Shown one piece after another: positions 6,377-14,734 of a stretch of DNA of 32,118 nt. Below the pieces are notes generated by a model. It made no database searches. It was not told the DNA's origin and saw only the letters and a program-made list of their open reading frames with translations. The translations under genes were made by a program, and so were the position numbers. Location: assembly GCA_017646765.1 (NCBI GenBank), contig JAGCMD010000077.1:1-32118 (forward strand), read 5' to 3'. Source of the DNA: Elusimicrobiaceae bacterium. Lineage in GTDB: Bacteria; Elusimicrobiota; Elusimicrobia; Elusimicrobiales; Elusimicrobiaceae. How positions within the stretch are numbered: position 1 is the stretch's first letter; each line of letters begins with the position of its first letter.

Positions 6377-9300
6377 ATGCCCAAAAATATTTTTTCTTTC
6401 TTTTCTAAACAAAAACCGGCTGACGCTACACTCAAAAATGTACCGCCCGAAATGTTGGCTCTTCTGGAAGAATTGCCTGCAGCAGTATTGTTGGTAGGGA
6501 AAACAGGTTTAATTAGTTATGTAAATGCGTCTGCGGCTTCTTTACTACAGCAGGAAAAGCAGGCGTTGGTCGGGCAAGATATCAAGCAGTTATTGCGTTT
6601 GTCTGAGGAGCAATTTGCCGCTTGGCCGGATAATACTACTAAACACACGACGTTGGTTGATTTGCCAAAAGGGGGGGAGATTTGTTTACAAGCTTCGGCA
6701 AAAACCGTGTGGGATATGCCGCTACTAATGGTTGCATTGGAAGAAACGGCCCCCAAGACAGTAGATTTGACCGAAGTCTCTGCGCAAAGCGTGCTGGACT
6801 CCTTCCCGGATGCTATTACCGTACAAGATGAATTGGGACGTTGTCTGTTTTGGAACGCGCCGGCACAAAGACTTTTTGCAAAAGGTGCAACCCCCGCCGT
6901 CGGTAAAATGGTTTATCAATTATTTCCTAAAACATTATCGGCTTTTGTATACGGATTAGACGAAGAATTTAAAGCCGGTAAAATGCGTACCGAGCCGGCG
7001 CGGTTTACGTTTCCCGAGAAGGAAGAAGAATCCGGCGGCCGTTGTATTGCTATTAGCAAATCGTGGGTAGGACGGTCTCCCCGAATGTTGGTAACTAAAT
7101 ATGAGGACGTCACAAACCGCGTTTCCCGCCAAGAAGATTTAGAGCGCAGCCAAAAATTATTACAAGCTATTTTAGAGAATATTCCGTTGGGTATTTACAC
7201 GCGGGATTGTGATAAAAAAGTAACTTTTATTAACAGACAAGGATTGCAGATTTTAAACGAAACGCCTAACTCTTTAGAAGCGAAGCACGCCTACCAGGCT
7301 CAAGAGGAAGCTGACGGTTATACAGATCGCGAGAAACAGATTTTACGTGAAGGAAAAATTTGCGAATATCCGGAAGAAGTATATGTGGATTCTTCGGGGA
7401 AAAAACGAATCGTGCATGCTATAAAAGCCCCCTTGTTTGACGTGGGGCCTAAGCCGCTTGTGTTAACGATTGTGGAAGATATTACCAAACGTCACGAACA
7501 AGAACAGGAAATCCGGCGTGCTAACGGCTTTTTATCCGCCATTGTGCAAAATGCACCGATTGCGTTGTATGCCCGTTCACAAGACGGACGTATTTTGCTG
7601 CGCAATAAACAATGCGAGAAGGTGTTTGGTTCTGACGACGGAACTGGACGTTTGGAACATGAAACCGATGAACAAGTAGCGGCTTATATGAAACGCGAAA
7701 ATGAGATCTTGCAAACAGGAGAAACGATAGATATCCCCGAAGAAAATTATGTTTCTGCTGACGGAAAGAAGAAATTGTTGCACTTGGTTAAAGCGCCCGT
7801 GCAAGAAAGTCACTGCGTGGTTACCTTGGTGGAAGATATTACGCTTCGCAAAGCGCAGGAACGGGCGTTGGTGGAATCTAAAAATTTCCTACAGACAGTG
7901 GTGGATCAATTACCGGTTTCGTTATCGGTCAAAAATTACGAAGGAAAATATATTTTGTGGAATAAAAAAAGTGAAGAACTTTTTGGCGCGGCGGCCGGGG
8001 ACGTTATCGGCAAGAGCGCATATCGTTCGGACTTAAACAAAGAACAAGCCGAGTTTATTCGCGAAACGGATTTGCGCGTGTTTGAGAACAAAAAAGAGCA
8101 AGATATTCCGCAGGAACTTATTTCCTCTGCCAAAGACGGTATCAAAATTATGCACACCGTTAAAACGCCGGTGTTTAATGAAGACGGTACCCCCAATTGT
8201 TTGCTCATGGTGTCGGAAGATATTACGGCCAAAACCAAAATGGAAAAACAAATTCGCGAAGCCAGTGATAAAAACACGTTGCTGGTGGAAAATGCCCGCG
8301 AAGGCGTGGTGATGGTAGAAGACGGTAAAATTATCTACGCTAATCACGCGTTTTGTGAAATGCTGGGCGTTGAAACCTTGGAAGAAATCAAAGGTAAAAC
8401 GCTGTTGGAATTTTCCACGGAAAATCACCGGGTGTTTTTGAAAGAAAAATACGAAGCCGTGCGTTCCGGAGCGGACGACGGTAAGGATGCTATTGAGGCG
8501 CATTTCTTACGCAAAGACGGTACCAAGTTGGAAGCCAAGTTTGTCGCCATGCTGGCTAAATACATGGGACGGCGTATTGTGCTTGGATTTGCCAATGATA
8601 TTACGGCAGAAAACCGCGTCTTGCGCGATTTGAAAAACGAGCGGGATAATTTCCGGCGTGCCTTTGAAAGCAGCGTGTTACCGGCGTTTATTCTATCGCC
8701 ACGCGGTTACATTTCGCTTATGAACGAGTCTTGCCGCCAGCTGCTTGGCTTTACACAAGCTGATAAAAAATTCTATCGCAATGTGTATGTCCGCCCTGGC
8801 ATAGCTTTGCCGGTGCGTAGGGCCATGAAAGAGGGAAAATCGGCCCAATTAGATTATATACTTGATTTTGATAAATTAGCTCAAAAATTTCCGGGTCGTA
8901 TTAATAAAACCGGATTGTTGGAGTTGTCGGTCTCCTTTGTGCCGTTGTCTAAGCGGGATGCCAAAGACGGCTCCGTAGAGGCGGAATATATGGTTTCGCT
9001 TCAGTCTAAGGACGCGGCTATGCAAAAACCGGTTACGGAGTTGCCACCGCCTGCGGAACAAAAACAAGAATCTCAAGAAGAAATCCGGTTTGCCAAGACG
9101 GCCCAAGCGTCCGAATCGCTTCCGCCGTTGCCGCCTTTCTTGGCAGCCACGCAGAGCGGCCGGCAAGTGGACCGCGTTGTCCTGCCCAATAGCGAGCCGT
9201 ATGCCTTGTGTGATGATAATTTCTTTATTATGGAGTGTAATGAACTCTTCTGCTCGTTGTGCGGGCTGCAAAAAGATGAACTGACCGGGCAAGATATCCG

Positions 9301-11113
9301 GCACTTGTTTCACCCGGATGAGAAGCCCCTGGTGGAGCAGGATTTTGAGCTGCTTAAGAAAGAGGGGAAACTTTCCAACCGGGAATATACTATTAACCTG
9401 GGTAGCAGTTTGGAAACGTGCAAGGTGCGGTTGATGGCCGTGAAAGAAGAAGAGCACGGAGGCTTTTTGTTTGTATTACATAGTTTAGCCTTCCATACGC
9501 AAATTATGAAGATTTTAGAAGAACGCTCTGCCCAATACAGCGCGTTAAGCAGTGCCACGAACGGGGCTGTATTACGGGTAGGTTTTGACAATGAGAAACT
9601 GGGGCCGATAGAACAGCTAAACAACTGGCTGTCAAACAAAACCGGCTACCTGCATGAAGAATTAGCCCAAAAATCGTTGGGGGATTTGTTTGTGGAACCG
9701 GAGCCGGAACAACCGACATTGGCACTTACACTTTCCAAGGCGGCCAAACAGTTGGCTTATACAGGCAAAACATCCTTTATCTTGCCGCTTCGTAAGAAAG
9801 ACGGGAGCGTATTTCAAGCACAAGTAACGTTGTCTACTATGGATATTCCCATGCAGCAAGATGCGTTGGCGGTTGTTACTGATTTAACTGCCCAACAGGA
9901 ATCTTTGGGGCAAATTTCCCGGGAAGCGCAGGAACTTTCCGGCTTGCGGCAAAATTTACCCGGGCTTTATTTGCGGGTAGATGAAAAAGGGACCGTATTG
10001 GAAGTTTCTTCCAATTTGCCGGGGTTAGATAATGCGCAAGTTCAACAGTTCTTAGGCAAAACGCCGGACGCTTTTTGGCCGCAGGAAGCCGCTAATCAGG
10101 CTTTATTTATGATTAAAGAGGCCTTAGGGGTACACGTAACTTCTAATTTTTCGTTTGAGTGGCCCCGGGAAAATCAATCGCGTTATTATGAAGCGGATGT
10201 GATCCCGTTGGGGTCTACTCCTCAAGCGATTTTATGGGTAAAAGATGCTTCCGAAAAACGTATTTACGATAGTCGTTTGCATGAGTTATATCATATGTTT
10301 GAGCAAACGGAGCTAACTATTACCGAGCAGGTGGATAGAATTTTGGAAATGGGTAAGCAATTCTTCCAAGCCCAGGTCGGATTTGTCTTGCGCTTTCAAG
10401 AGCGCAAATCACGCCTGGAAAGTGTGGTGCTTTACACGTCGGAAAATGCGTTTTCTATTGAGCGCCATATGGAGTTCCCGGTAGAAGAGTGTTTGCGCGA
10501 CGTGTTGGATGGTTCCTTAACCTTGCTGCCTGATTTAGAGGGGCTCTCTTGTAAACAGTGTATGCATAAAGAGAAAAAACTAAAGTCGTTAGTAGCAGCC
10601 CCCTTGGTGGTGGACGGTAAGATAGAAGGGTCGTTGTGTTTTGCTTCAACCGTTGCGCGTGGCAAGTTTGATGCGGGTGCCGAGGAATTGTTGGGACTCA
10701 TGGCCCGGTTGCTGGCCCTACGCATAGAGATTCGCCAAGCTGATAAAATGCTTGGGGCGGCCAGCCGTGTATTTACACGTACCTTAGATGATGTACAACT
10801 GCCGGCCTTGCGTTTGGGGCTGGATTTTACGGTTACTTACGTTAATGATGCTTTTACGCAATGGACAGGTCGCACCAAGAGCAGCTTGTTAGGCAGGGAT
10901 CTCTTCCAGGAAATTTCCCGCTATGGTGAATCGGCCCGGCGGGCTTTACAAGAGTTATCGCAAAAATCGTCCGGATTTGATTCTTTTGAAATCAAGTTGG
11001 ACATTTTATTACCTACCGGTTTATATCAGGAAACAAAGTGGAACGTATTTGTTTGTAAAGATACGGCCGGTAAGGACGACGGATATGTACTAATCATCAA
11101 GCCCGGTCATTAA
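6377..11113 (+). CDS. giant multi-PAS/GAF sensor protein without output domain
   Basis: A 1578-residue soluble protein with no signal peptide or membrane segment. By eye it holds about eleven PAS domains, near residues 26-125, 138-235, 261-375, 385-490, 504-620, 634-745, 759-870, 939-1040, 1053-1170, 1190-1290 and 1477-1578, and a GAF domain near 1311-1455. A Pro/Gln-rich linker (about 881-930) separates PAS7 and PAS8. Several PAS units end in the characteristic VEDIT or NDIT segment (TIVEDITKRHEQE, TLVEDITLRKAQE, MVSEDITAKTKME, FANDITAEN). No histidine kinase (HATPase), GGDEF, EAL, methyl-accepting or DNA-binding domain is visible; the chain ends 2-3 residues after the last PAS fold. It presumably senses ligand or redox state and acts through protein contacts (inference). 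The start has GGGGGAG upstream. A strong bidirectional terminator follows. Confidence 0.9.
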   Translation: MPKNIFSFFSKQKPADATLKNVPPEMLALLEELPAAVLLVGKTGLISYVNASAASLLQQEKQALVGQDIKQLLRLSEEQFAAWPDNTTKHTTLVDLPKGGEICLQASAKTVWDMPLLMVALEETAPKTVDLTEVSAQSVLDSFPDAITVQDELGRCLFWNAPAQRLFAKGATPAVGKMVYQLFPKTLSAFVYGLDEEFKAGKMRTEPARFTFPEKEEESGGRCIAISKSWVGRSPRMLVTKYEDVTNRVSRQEDLERSQKLLQAILENIPLGIYTRDCDKKVTFINRQGLQILNETPNSLEAKHAYQAQEEADGYTDREKQILREGKICEYPEEVYVDSSGKKRIVHAIKAPLFDVGPKPLVLTIVEDITKRHEQEQEIRRANGFLSAIVQNAPIALYARSQDGRILLRNKQCEKVFGSDDGTGRLEHETDEQVAAYMKRENEILQTGETIDIPEENYVSADGKKKLLHLVKAPVQESHCVVTLVEDITLRKAQERALVESKNFLQTVVDQLPVSLSVKNYEGKYILWNKKSEELFGAAAGDVIGKSAYRSDLNKEQAEFIRETDLRVFENKKEQDIPQELISSAKDGIKIMHTVKTPVFNEDGTPNCLLMVSEDITAKTKMEKQIREASDKNTLLVENAREGVVMVEDGKIIYANHAFCEMLGVETLEEIKGKTLLEFSTENHRVFLKEKYEAVRSGADDGKDAIEAHFLRKDGTKLEAKFVAMLAKYMGRRIVLGFANDITAENRVLRDLKNERDNFRRAFESSVLPAFILSPRGYISLMNESCRQLLGFTQADKKFYRNVYVRPGIALPVRRAMKEGKSAQLDYILDFDKLAQKFPGRINKTGLLELSVSFVPLSKRDAKDGSVEAEYMVSLQSKDAAMQKPVTELPPPAEQKQESQEEIRFAKTAQASESLPPLPPFLAATQSGRQVDRVVLPNSEPYALCDDNFFIMECNELFCSLCGLQKDELTGQDIRHLFHPDEKPLVEQDFELLKKEGKLSNREYTINLGSSLETCKVRLMAVKEEEHGGFLFVLHSLAFHTQIMKILEERSAQYSALSSATNGAVLRVGFDNEKLGPIEQLNNWLSNKTGYLHEELAQKSLGDLFVEPEPEQPTLALTLSKAAKQLAYTGKTSFILPLRKKDGSVFQAQVTLSTMDIPMQQDALAVVTDLTAQQESLGQISREAQELSGLRQNLPGLYLRVDEKGTVLEVSSNLPGLDNAQVQQFLGKTPDAFWPQEAANQALFMIKEALGVHVTSNFSFEWPRENQSRYYEADVIPLGSTPQAILWVKDASEKRIYDSRLHELYHMFEQTELTITEQVDRILEMGKQFFQAQVGFVLRFQERKSRLESVVLYTSENAFSIERHMEFPVEECLRDVLDGSLTLLPDLEGLSCKQCMHKEKKLKSLVAAPLVVDGKIEGSLCFASTVARGKFDAGAEELLGLMARLLALRIEIRQADKMLGAASRVFTRTLDDVQLPALRLGLDFTVTYVNDAFTQWTGRTKSSLLGRDLFQEISRYGESARRALQELSQKSSGFDSFEIKLDILLPTGLYQETKWNVFVCKDTAGKDDGYVLIIKPGH

Positions 11114-11138
11114 GGAAAGAGTGGTTGGGAAGTGATGT

Positions 11139-11186
11139 TTTTGTAAAAACCCCCCGGGCTGTTTGGGCCCGGGGGTTTTTACAAAA
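11139..11186. terminator. bidirectional intrinsic terminator
   Basis: A long near-perfect inverted repeat (TTTTGTAAAAACCCCC pairing with GGGGGTTTTTACAAAA, plus GGGC/GCCC inside) lies between the convergent multi-PAS gene and the small membrane-protein gene. The A-run on one arm and T-run on the other let it stop transcription from both sides. Confidence 0.9.
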
Positions 11187-11198
11187 CAAATTTTATAG

Positions 11199-11468
11199 TT
11201 AATTTTCTTCGTTATAATCACGCACGAAGAAAACGATATAGGCCAGCCACGTAGCCCCGAAGAACATCCAAAAGCAGTAGGAAAACCACCACAGCTTGTT
11301 AAGCGGGTTATAATCGGTAAGCAGGGCCCCGATAAACAACCACGCCAACACGACGGTCAAATAGCACCATACTACCAGCACGACTAATTTTAATACCAAG
11401 TCGCACGTACCCTTTATAAGTCCTTTTTCAGTATACGGTCTTTTAATAAATGCCAGGATGTTTTGCAT
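11199..11468 (-). CDS. small two-segment membrane protein, unknown
   Basis: Not recognised. The 89-residue product has an N-terminal stretch MQNILAFIKRPYTEKG, then a hydrophobic segment at about 24-50 (LVLKLVVLVVWCYLTVVLAW) and another at about 60-82 (WWFSYCFWMFFGATWLAYIV), ending in a charged tail RDYNEEN. It is rich in Trp, as many small inner-membrane proteins are. Its promoter is the best in the window: TTGACA, 17 nt, TAAAAT, then 6 nt to the ATG with no ribosome-binding site. That supports both its reality as a gene and a leaderless mRNA. It converges on the multi-PAS gene at the shared terminator. Confidence 0.75.
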   Translation of the reverse strand: MQNILAFIKRPYTEKGLIKGTCDLVLKLVVLVVWCYLTVVLAWLFIGALLTDYNPLNKLWWFSYCFWMFFGATWLAYIVFFVRDYNEEN

Positions 11469-11474
11469 AATTTT

Positions 11475-11503
11475 ATTTTATTCCCTTTATTAAAATTTGT
11501 CAA
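11475..11503 (-). promoter_or_regulatory. consensus sigma70 promoter abutting an ATG (leaderless)
   Basis: On the minus strand TTGACA (11503-11498), exactly 17 nt and TAAAAT (11480-11475), then six bases and the ATG at 11468. The predicted transcription start coincides with the first base of the start codon. There is no usable Shine-Dalgarno sequence; an AAAGGGA lies inside the spacer, too far away. Confidence 0.8.
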
Positions 11504-11527
11504 GCTTTTGCACTACAATTACTACGG

Positions 11528-12226
11528 TTAGAAATCATCCAACAAATCATCTTCGGACAAAGGATCTGTTAGCGCATCGGAAGGTGCAGCCGGAGGCTCT
11601 CCCGCCAAATTATTCGTAACGGGTTGAGGCGTTTCTTCGTTTACTTCCGGGGTTTGGGTTTCCTCCTCAGGGGCCTGTTCTTCTGTTGCACGCATCATCC
11701 GACCCGGTTTGTTCAAACGGGCGGAAATGCCCTTGGCATCATTTTTAAGCGTGCCCGAATTGGAAGAAGTTGTCTGGGCGGGTTCTTGGCGTTGAGGCTT
11801 TTGTGCCGAGAAAGACCCTTTTACCCCTTGCAGGCGTTGGGCCGCCTCCGAACGGGCCAACTCTTCCCGCTCCCTTAGTTCTTGCAATTCCTTATCACTT
11901 AAAATATCATTTTCCAATTCCGGGAATTGGTTGGTTCCTACATAGTTACGGTATACCGACACTCCGGATCCTTTAAAATAACTCTGTCCGCGGGAAGAAG
12001 CAGTCTCTTCTTTTGTAGTGGCGGGTTTCTTATCAACGACCCCGTAATATACCAGGTCGGGTACGTCCGGGTTGGCAACAGCGGCCGTCTCCGGCGTTAA
12101 ACAATAATTTACGCGCTGAAGCGTAGTGGCATCTTGATGCTTATCTACCCTTGTTTCACAAGTAGAAACCGCGTGCGCGGTAACAGCGGACATAAATAAA
12201 ACTGTCAAAAAGAAAAATTTTTTCAT
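11528..12226 (-). CDS. secreted acidic protein, unknown
   Basis: Not recognised. The 232-residue product begins with MKKFFFLTVLFMSAVTAHA, a Sec signal peptide cut before VS. The mature N-terminus has a pair of cysteines (STCETRV, VNYCLTP) that could form a disulfide, then VPDLVYYGVVDKK. A charged helical stretch (about 110-135, SDKELQELREREELARSEA) may be a short coiled coil. The last 90 residues are low complexity, Glu/Pro/Thr/Gln-rich, and end in a strongly acidic LSEDDLLDDF. The start is set by GGAG 5 nt upstream. It lies just past the terminator of the tRNA-Met gene on the same strand; its own promoter is not obvious. Confidence 0.75.
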   Translation of the reverse strand: MKKFFFLTVLFMSAVTAHAVSTCETRVDKHQDATTLQRVNYCLTPETAAVANPDVPDLVYYGVVDKKPATTKEETASSRGQSYFKGSGVSVYRNYVGTNQFPELENDILSDKELQELREREELARSEAAQRLQGVKGSFSAQKPQRQEPAQTTSSNSGTLKNDAKGISARLNKPGRMMRATEEQAPEEETQTPEVNEETPQPVTNNLAGEPPAAPSDALTDPLSEDDLLDDF

Positions 12227-12274
12227 ATTAACTCCGTATTAAAAGGATAACACATTTTGACACTTTTTGCACGT

Positions 12275-12304
12275 AAAAAAACCCACCTGTATACGGGCGG
12301 GTTT
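12275..12304 (-). terminator. terminator after tRNA-Met
   Basis: On the minus strand AAACCCGCC and GGTGGGTTT pair (one G-U), with a short loop, followed by TTTTTTTA. It lies a few bases beyond the 3' end of the tRNA. Confidence 0.85.
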
Positions 12305-12309
12305 AAAAA

Positions 12310-12383
12310 TGTCACCGGGTGGGATCGAACCACCGACCTAGCGCTTATGAAACGCTCGCTCTAACCAGCTGAGCTACGGTGAC
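12310..12383 (-). tRNA. tRNA with CAT anticodon (elongator Met, or Ile2)
   Basis: A full cloverleaf is visible: acceptor GTCACCG/CGGTGAC, D-arm GCTC..GAGC with AGCTGGTTA, anticodon arm AGCGT-TTCATAA-GCGCT, T-arm GGTGG-TTCGATC-CCACC, discriminator A. The acceptor has a paired first base and the anticodon stem lacks three G-C pairs, so it is not the initiator. The anticodon CAT fits elongator Met; tRNA-Ile2, whose C34 is modified by TilS, cannot be excluded by eye. CCA is not encoded. Confidence 0.93.
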
Positions 12384-12400
12384 GTAAATCGTACCTTCTT

Positions 12401-12430
12401 ATTATAGCAAAACCATTTTGCCGGGCGCAA
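12401..12430 (-). promoter_or_regulatory. promoter of tRNA-Met
   Basis: On the minus strand TTGCGC (12430-12425), an 18-nt spacer and a perfect TATAAT (12406-12401) stand 17 nt before the tRNA 5' end. Confidence 0.7.
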
Positions 12431-12454
12431 GTTTTTTCTTGCTATGCATCCGCG

Positions 12455-13057
12455 TTATTTGTGTTGGAAATACAAACCGAGCGTTGCCGGGAGTCCGTCG
12501 GTTTTAGCCATTTGAAAATCTTTTTCGGCCAAATCGGTTTTTCCCATACGCAAATACGTGGCTCCGCGGGCGTTGTATACGTCAGCCGCGGGATAAAGAT
12601 TAATGACGGAAGTGTAATCGGTGAGGGCGTTTTCAAATTTTCCCAGCATAAAAAATACCCCGGCGCGCGAAAAGAAATTTTCCGGTTTACGCGGATTTAA
12701 TTGGATAGCCACTTCAAAAACTTTTAACGCATCCTCATAATTGCCCTGTGCGGCCAACACACTTCCATAGGCGGTGTATATATCTTCGTAAGCAGGATTA
12801 GCCTTTAATACACGCTCAAAATCTTCTTGAGCTAAGTTATAATGTCCGTCAAAAAAATGTACGGTTCCGCGGGAAGCATAGGCCGACGTATTTCCCGGGT
12901 TCAGAACCAAGGCGCGGTTATAGGCCGCTATGGCCTGAGCGTGTTTACCATCTTTAAAAAACCCGTCCCCGCGGGCCACATACTCTGCCGAAGTGGGCAA
13001 GGTTTGGCACGCCCCTAACATAAGTAGCCCGATGGTCACATGCAAAATTTGTTTCAT
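12455..13057 (-). CDS. TPR-repeat lipoprotein
   Basis: The 200-residue product starts MKQILHVTIGLLMLGAC, with lipobox LGAC (Cys17). The rest is almost entirely tetratricopeptide repeats, about five, beginning near residue 25: GDGFFKDGKHAQAIAAYNRA, SRGTVHFFDGHYNLAQEDFE, YGSVLAAQGNYEDALKVFE, SRAGVFFMLGKFENALTDY and ARGATYLRMGKTDLAEKDF. TPR lipoproteins of this kind act as periplasmic or outer-membrane scaffolds, for example in secretion or cell division (family knowledge); the partner is unknown here. AGGAG lies 7 nt before the ATG. It follows the REC-GGDDF gene by 30 nt on the same strand and is probably co-transcribed with it. Confidence 0.88.
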   Translation of the reverse strand: MKQILHVTIGLLMLGACQTLPTSAEYVARGDGFFKDGKHAQAIAAYNRALVLNPGNTSAYASRGTVHFFDGHYNLAQEDFERVLKANPAYEDIYTAYGSVLAAQGNYEDALKVFEVAIQLNPRKPENFFSRAGVFFMLGKFENALTDYTSVINLYPAADVYNARGATYLRMGKTDLAEKDFQMAKTDGLPATLGLYFQHK

Positions 13058-13087
13058 AAAATTCTCCTAGGTACACTGTAATTTATA

Positions 13088-14017
13088 TTAGGAACGTCTG
13101 TCTAACACGTAGTAGCTGCCTTTTTCGTGCTTTTTGGCCAGGCATTTGAGTTCTGCCCCGATATGGCTGACCATCGCAAACGAATCCAACGGATGTTTGG
13201 TGTTGTGCACAATACCAATGCCGATAGCTAAAAAGTTAAATTTTTCTATTTCGCCTTTGCGGTTGTGGGCTTGCATGAAACCTTGCTGGCGGTCTTCTTC
13301 ATTGTAAAAAGAGGGGGCCATTTCATCTATGCGTTGGGTGATTTCTTTAGCAATACTTTCTGCTTTTTCAAATGAGCAGACAATAATAAAATCGTCCCCG
13401 CCGATATGTCCTACAAAGGCGTTGGCATCTTGCCGGGCGGCTTGTGTCAACACTTCGGCGGTTTGTTTGAGCACGCGGTCTCCGGCTTCAAAACCGTATT
13501 TATCGTTAAACGACTTAAAGTTATTTAGATCGCAATATAATACAGCAAAAGGATTTCCGCTAGCAATTTCTGTTTCCACGCGGGCCTGAATAGACGGGTT
13601 GCCCGGCAATCGTGTCAGTGGGTTGCAATCCATTTTTTGTTTATTGCGTTTTAGTAGTAATTTGACGCGGGCAACGATTTCATCTTCGTCGGCCGGTTTA
13701 GTCAAATAATCGTCAATATCCATCCCCAAGCCTTCCAGCTTGGTATTCTTTTCGGTATTGGCTGTAAATATAATAATAGGGGTGTGCAGGTAACCGGTAC
13801 GGCTACGCACTTCGCGTACTACTTCAAAGCCGTTTTTTTGCGGCATATCGTAATCTAAAATTAGCAAGTCCGGGTTTTCTTTATAGGTCTTTTCAATGGC
13901 TTCCTGCCCATTTTGAGCTTCAATCACTGTAAAACCGGCATTAGTCAAAATCTCCGAGACTAAAAACCGGATTGCATGTGAATCATCTGCTAATAGAATT
14001 TTGGCACTTTGTTGCAT
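13088..14017 (-). CDS. response regulator with GGDEF-type (GGDDF) output domain
   Basis: The 309-residue protein has an N-terminal receiver domain (about 1-125): LLADDSHAIR acidic pair, phospho-acceptor Asp in LLILDYDMPQKNGFE, Thr in IIIFTANT, Lys in YLTKPADED. A diguanylate cyclase-like domain follows (about 135-305), with LTRLPGNPSI, LYCDLNNFKSFNDKYGFEAGD and HIGGDDFIIV near residue 205. The signature is GGDDF, not GGDEF; Asp replaces the usual Glu, so cyclase activity is possible but not certain. No RxxD inhibitory site is evident upstream of it. Such proteins turn a phosphorylation signal into c-di-GMP. No histidine kinase is adjacent. The start has TACAAT ending 7 nt upstream and no ribosome site. 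Confidence 0.93.
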   Translation of the reverse strand: MQQSAKILLADDSHAIRFLVSEILTNAGFTVIEAQNGQEAIEKTYKENPDLLILDYDMPQKNGFEVVREVRSRTGYLHTPIIIFTANTEKNTKLEGLGMDIDDYLTKPADEDEIVARVKLLLKRNKQKMDCNPLTRLPGNPSIQARVETEIASGNPFAVLYCDLNNFKSFNDKYGFEAGDRVLKQTAEVLTQAARQDANAFVGHIGGDDFIIVCSFEKAESIAKEITQRIDEMAPSFYNEEDRQQGFMQAHNRKGEIEKFNFLAIGIGIVHNTKHPLDSFAMVSHIGAELKCLAKKHEKGSYYVLDRRS

Positions 14018-14024
14018 AATAGTT

Positions 14025-14030
14025 ATTGTA
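14025..14030 (-). promoter_or_regulatory. -10 box for the REC-GGDDF gene (leaderless)
   Basis: TACAAT on the minus strand ends 7 nt before the ATG at 14017. A TTTACA lies 19 nt further upstream inside the end of pgeF. No Shine-Dalgarno sequence precedes the ATG. Confidence 0.5.
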
Positions 14031-14041
14031 ACATTTTCCCG

Positions 14042-14734
14042 CTACGGTTTGTAAATAAAGGATAAAAGGTTTTGGCGTATATGGTCGCGCCGCCAGGAAA
14101 AGAAATTCTCTTTATCCCCGCATGTGCAATAATACGGCGTTTTAATTTCCTGCGGATTTAGCCCGGCTTCTTCTAATTGGCGTAAAATTTCCAAATTTAA
14201 ATTAACAAAAATTTTACCGTTTTTGTGGTGCAAGCTTGTAGGAGAAAATTGGGCGGCTACGTCTTCTTGCACTTCAAAACAACATACTTGAATATGCGGC
14301 CCCAGCCATCCATACATTGTGCCGGCGGCTCCGGCTTGCTTAAGAGCTTGCGCTGTTTTGAAAGGCAGGCGTTTGACCACGCCGCGCCACCCGCAATGGG
14401 CCAGCGCAAAAACACGGGCGTTTTCATCCCATAAAAAAAGAGGTACGCAATCGGCTGTTTGAATAGCGGCTCCCCAGCCGGTAACAGCCAATAACCAGGC
14501 ATCCGCATCCTGTACAGGTGCCTGTTGCACACGCCGGGCATCTTGTTCGGTTAAAACAGGAACAATCGTATCGCTATGGGTTTGATGAAAATGCAAAATT
14601 TTTTCCGGCGGGATAGATAAGTCTTGATAAACGGGTTGCTGGGCAGCCACCTCTTGCATATTACCGCGATGGCGCGAAAGAGTGCCTCCTATCAGGCCGG
14701 ATGCTAATAAACGGTTATCGGTAAAGATAGTCAT
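14042..14734 (-). CDS. pgeF: peptidoglycan editing factor / YfiH-family purine nucleoside phosphorylase-like
   Basis: A 230-residue member of the YfiH/LACC1 family. Metal and catalytic residues are present: HFHQTHSDTIVP, IQTADCVPLFL, FALAHCGWRGVVK, and later YYCTCGDKENFFSWRRD. E. coli YfiH removes L-Ser-containing errors from peptidoglycan precursors (PgeF); family members also act on purine nucleosides. The start overlaps the end of murI by 4 nt (ATGA), so it is translated with glutamate racemase. That context fits a role in peptidoglycan quality control rather than nucleoside salvage (inference). Confidence 0.92.
   Translation of the reverse strand: MTIFTDNRLLASGLIGGTLSRHRGNMQEVAAQQPVYQDLSIPPEKILHFHQTHSDTIVPVLTEQDARRVQQAPVQDADAWLLAVTGWGAAIQTADCVPLFLWDENARVFALAHCGWRGVVKRLPFKTAQALKQAGAAGTMYGWLGPHIQVCCFEVQEDVAAQFSPTSLHHKNGKIFVNLNLEILRQLEEAGLNPQEIKTPYYCTCGDKENFFSWRRDHIRQNLLSFIYKP

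Noticed and set aside
8033-9457. Minus-strand frames of 113-193 codons under the multi-PAS gene
   Set aside because: The plus strand has one uninterrupted frame with recurring PAS motifs; the minus frames are Phe- or Arg-rich shadows without ribosome sites.
12310-12383. Initiator tRNA-fMet
   Set aside because: The first acceptor pair is matched and the anticodon stem lacks the three G-C pairs of initiator tRNAs.
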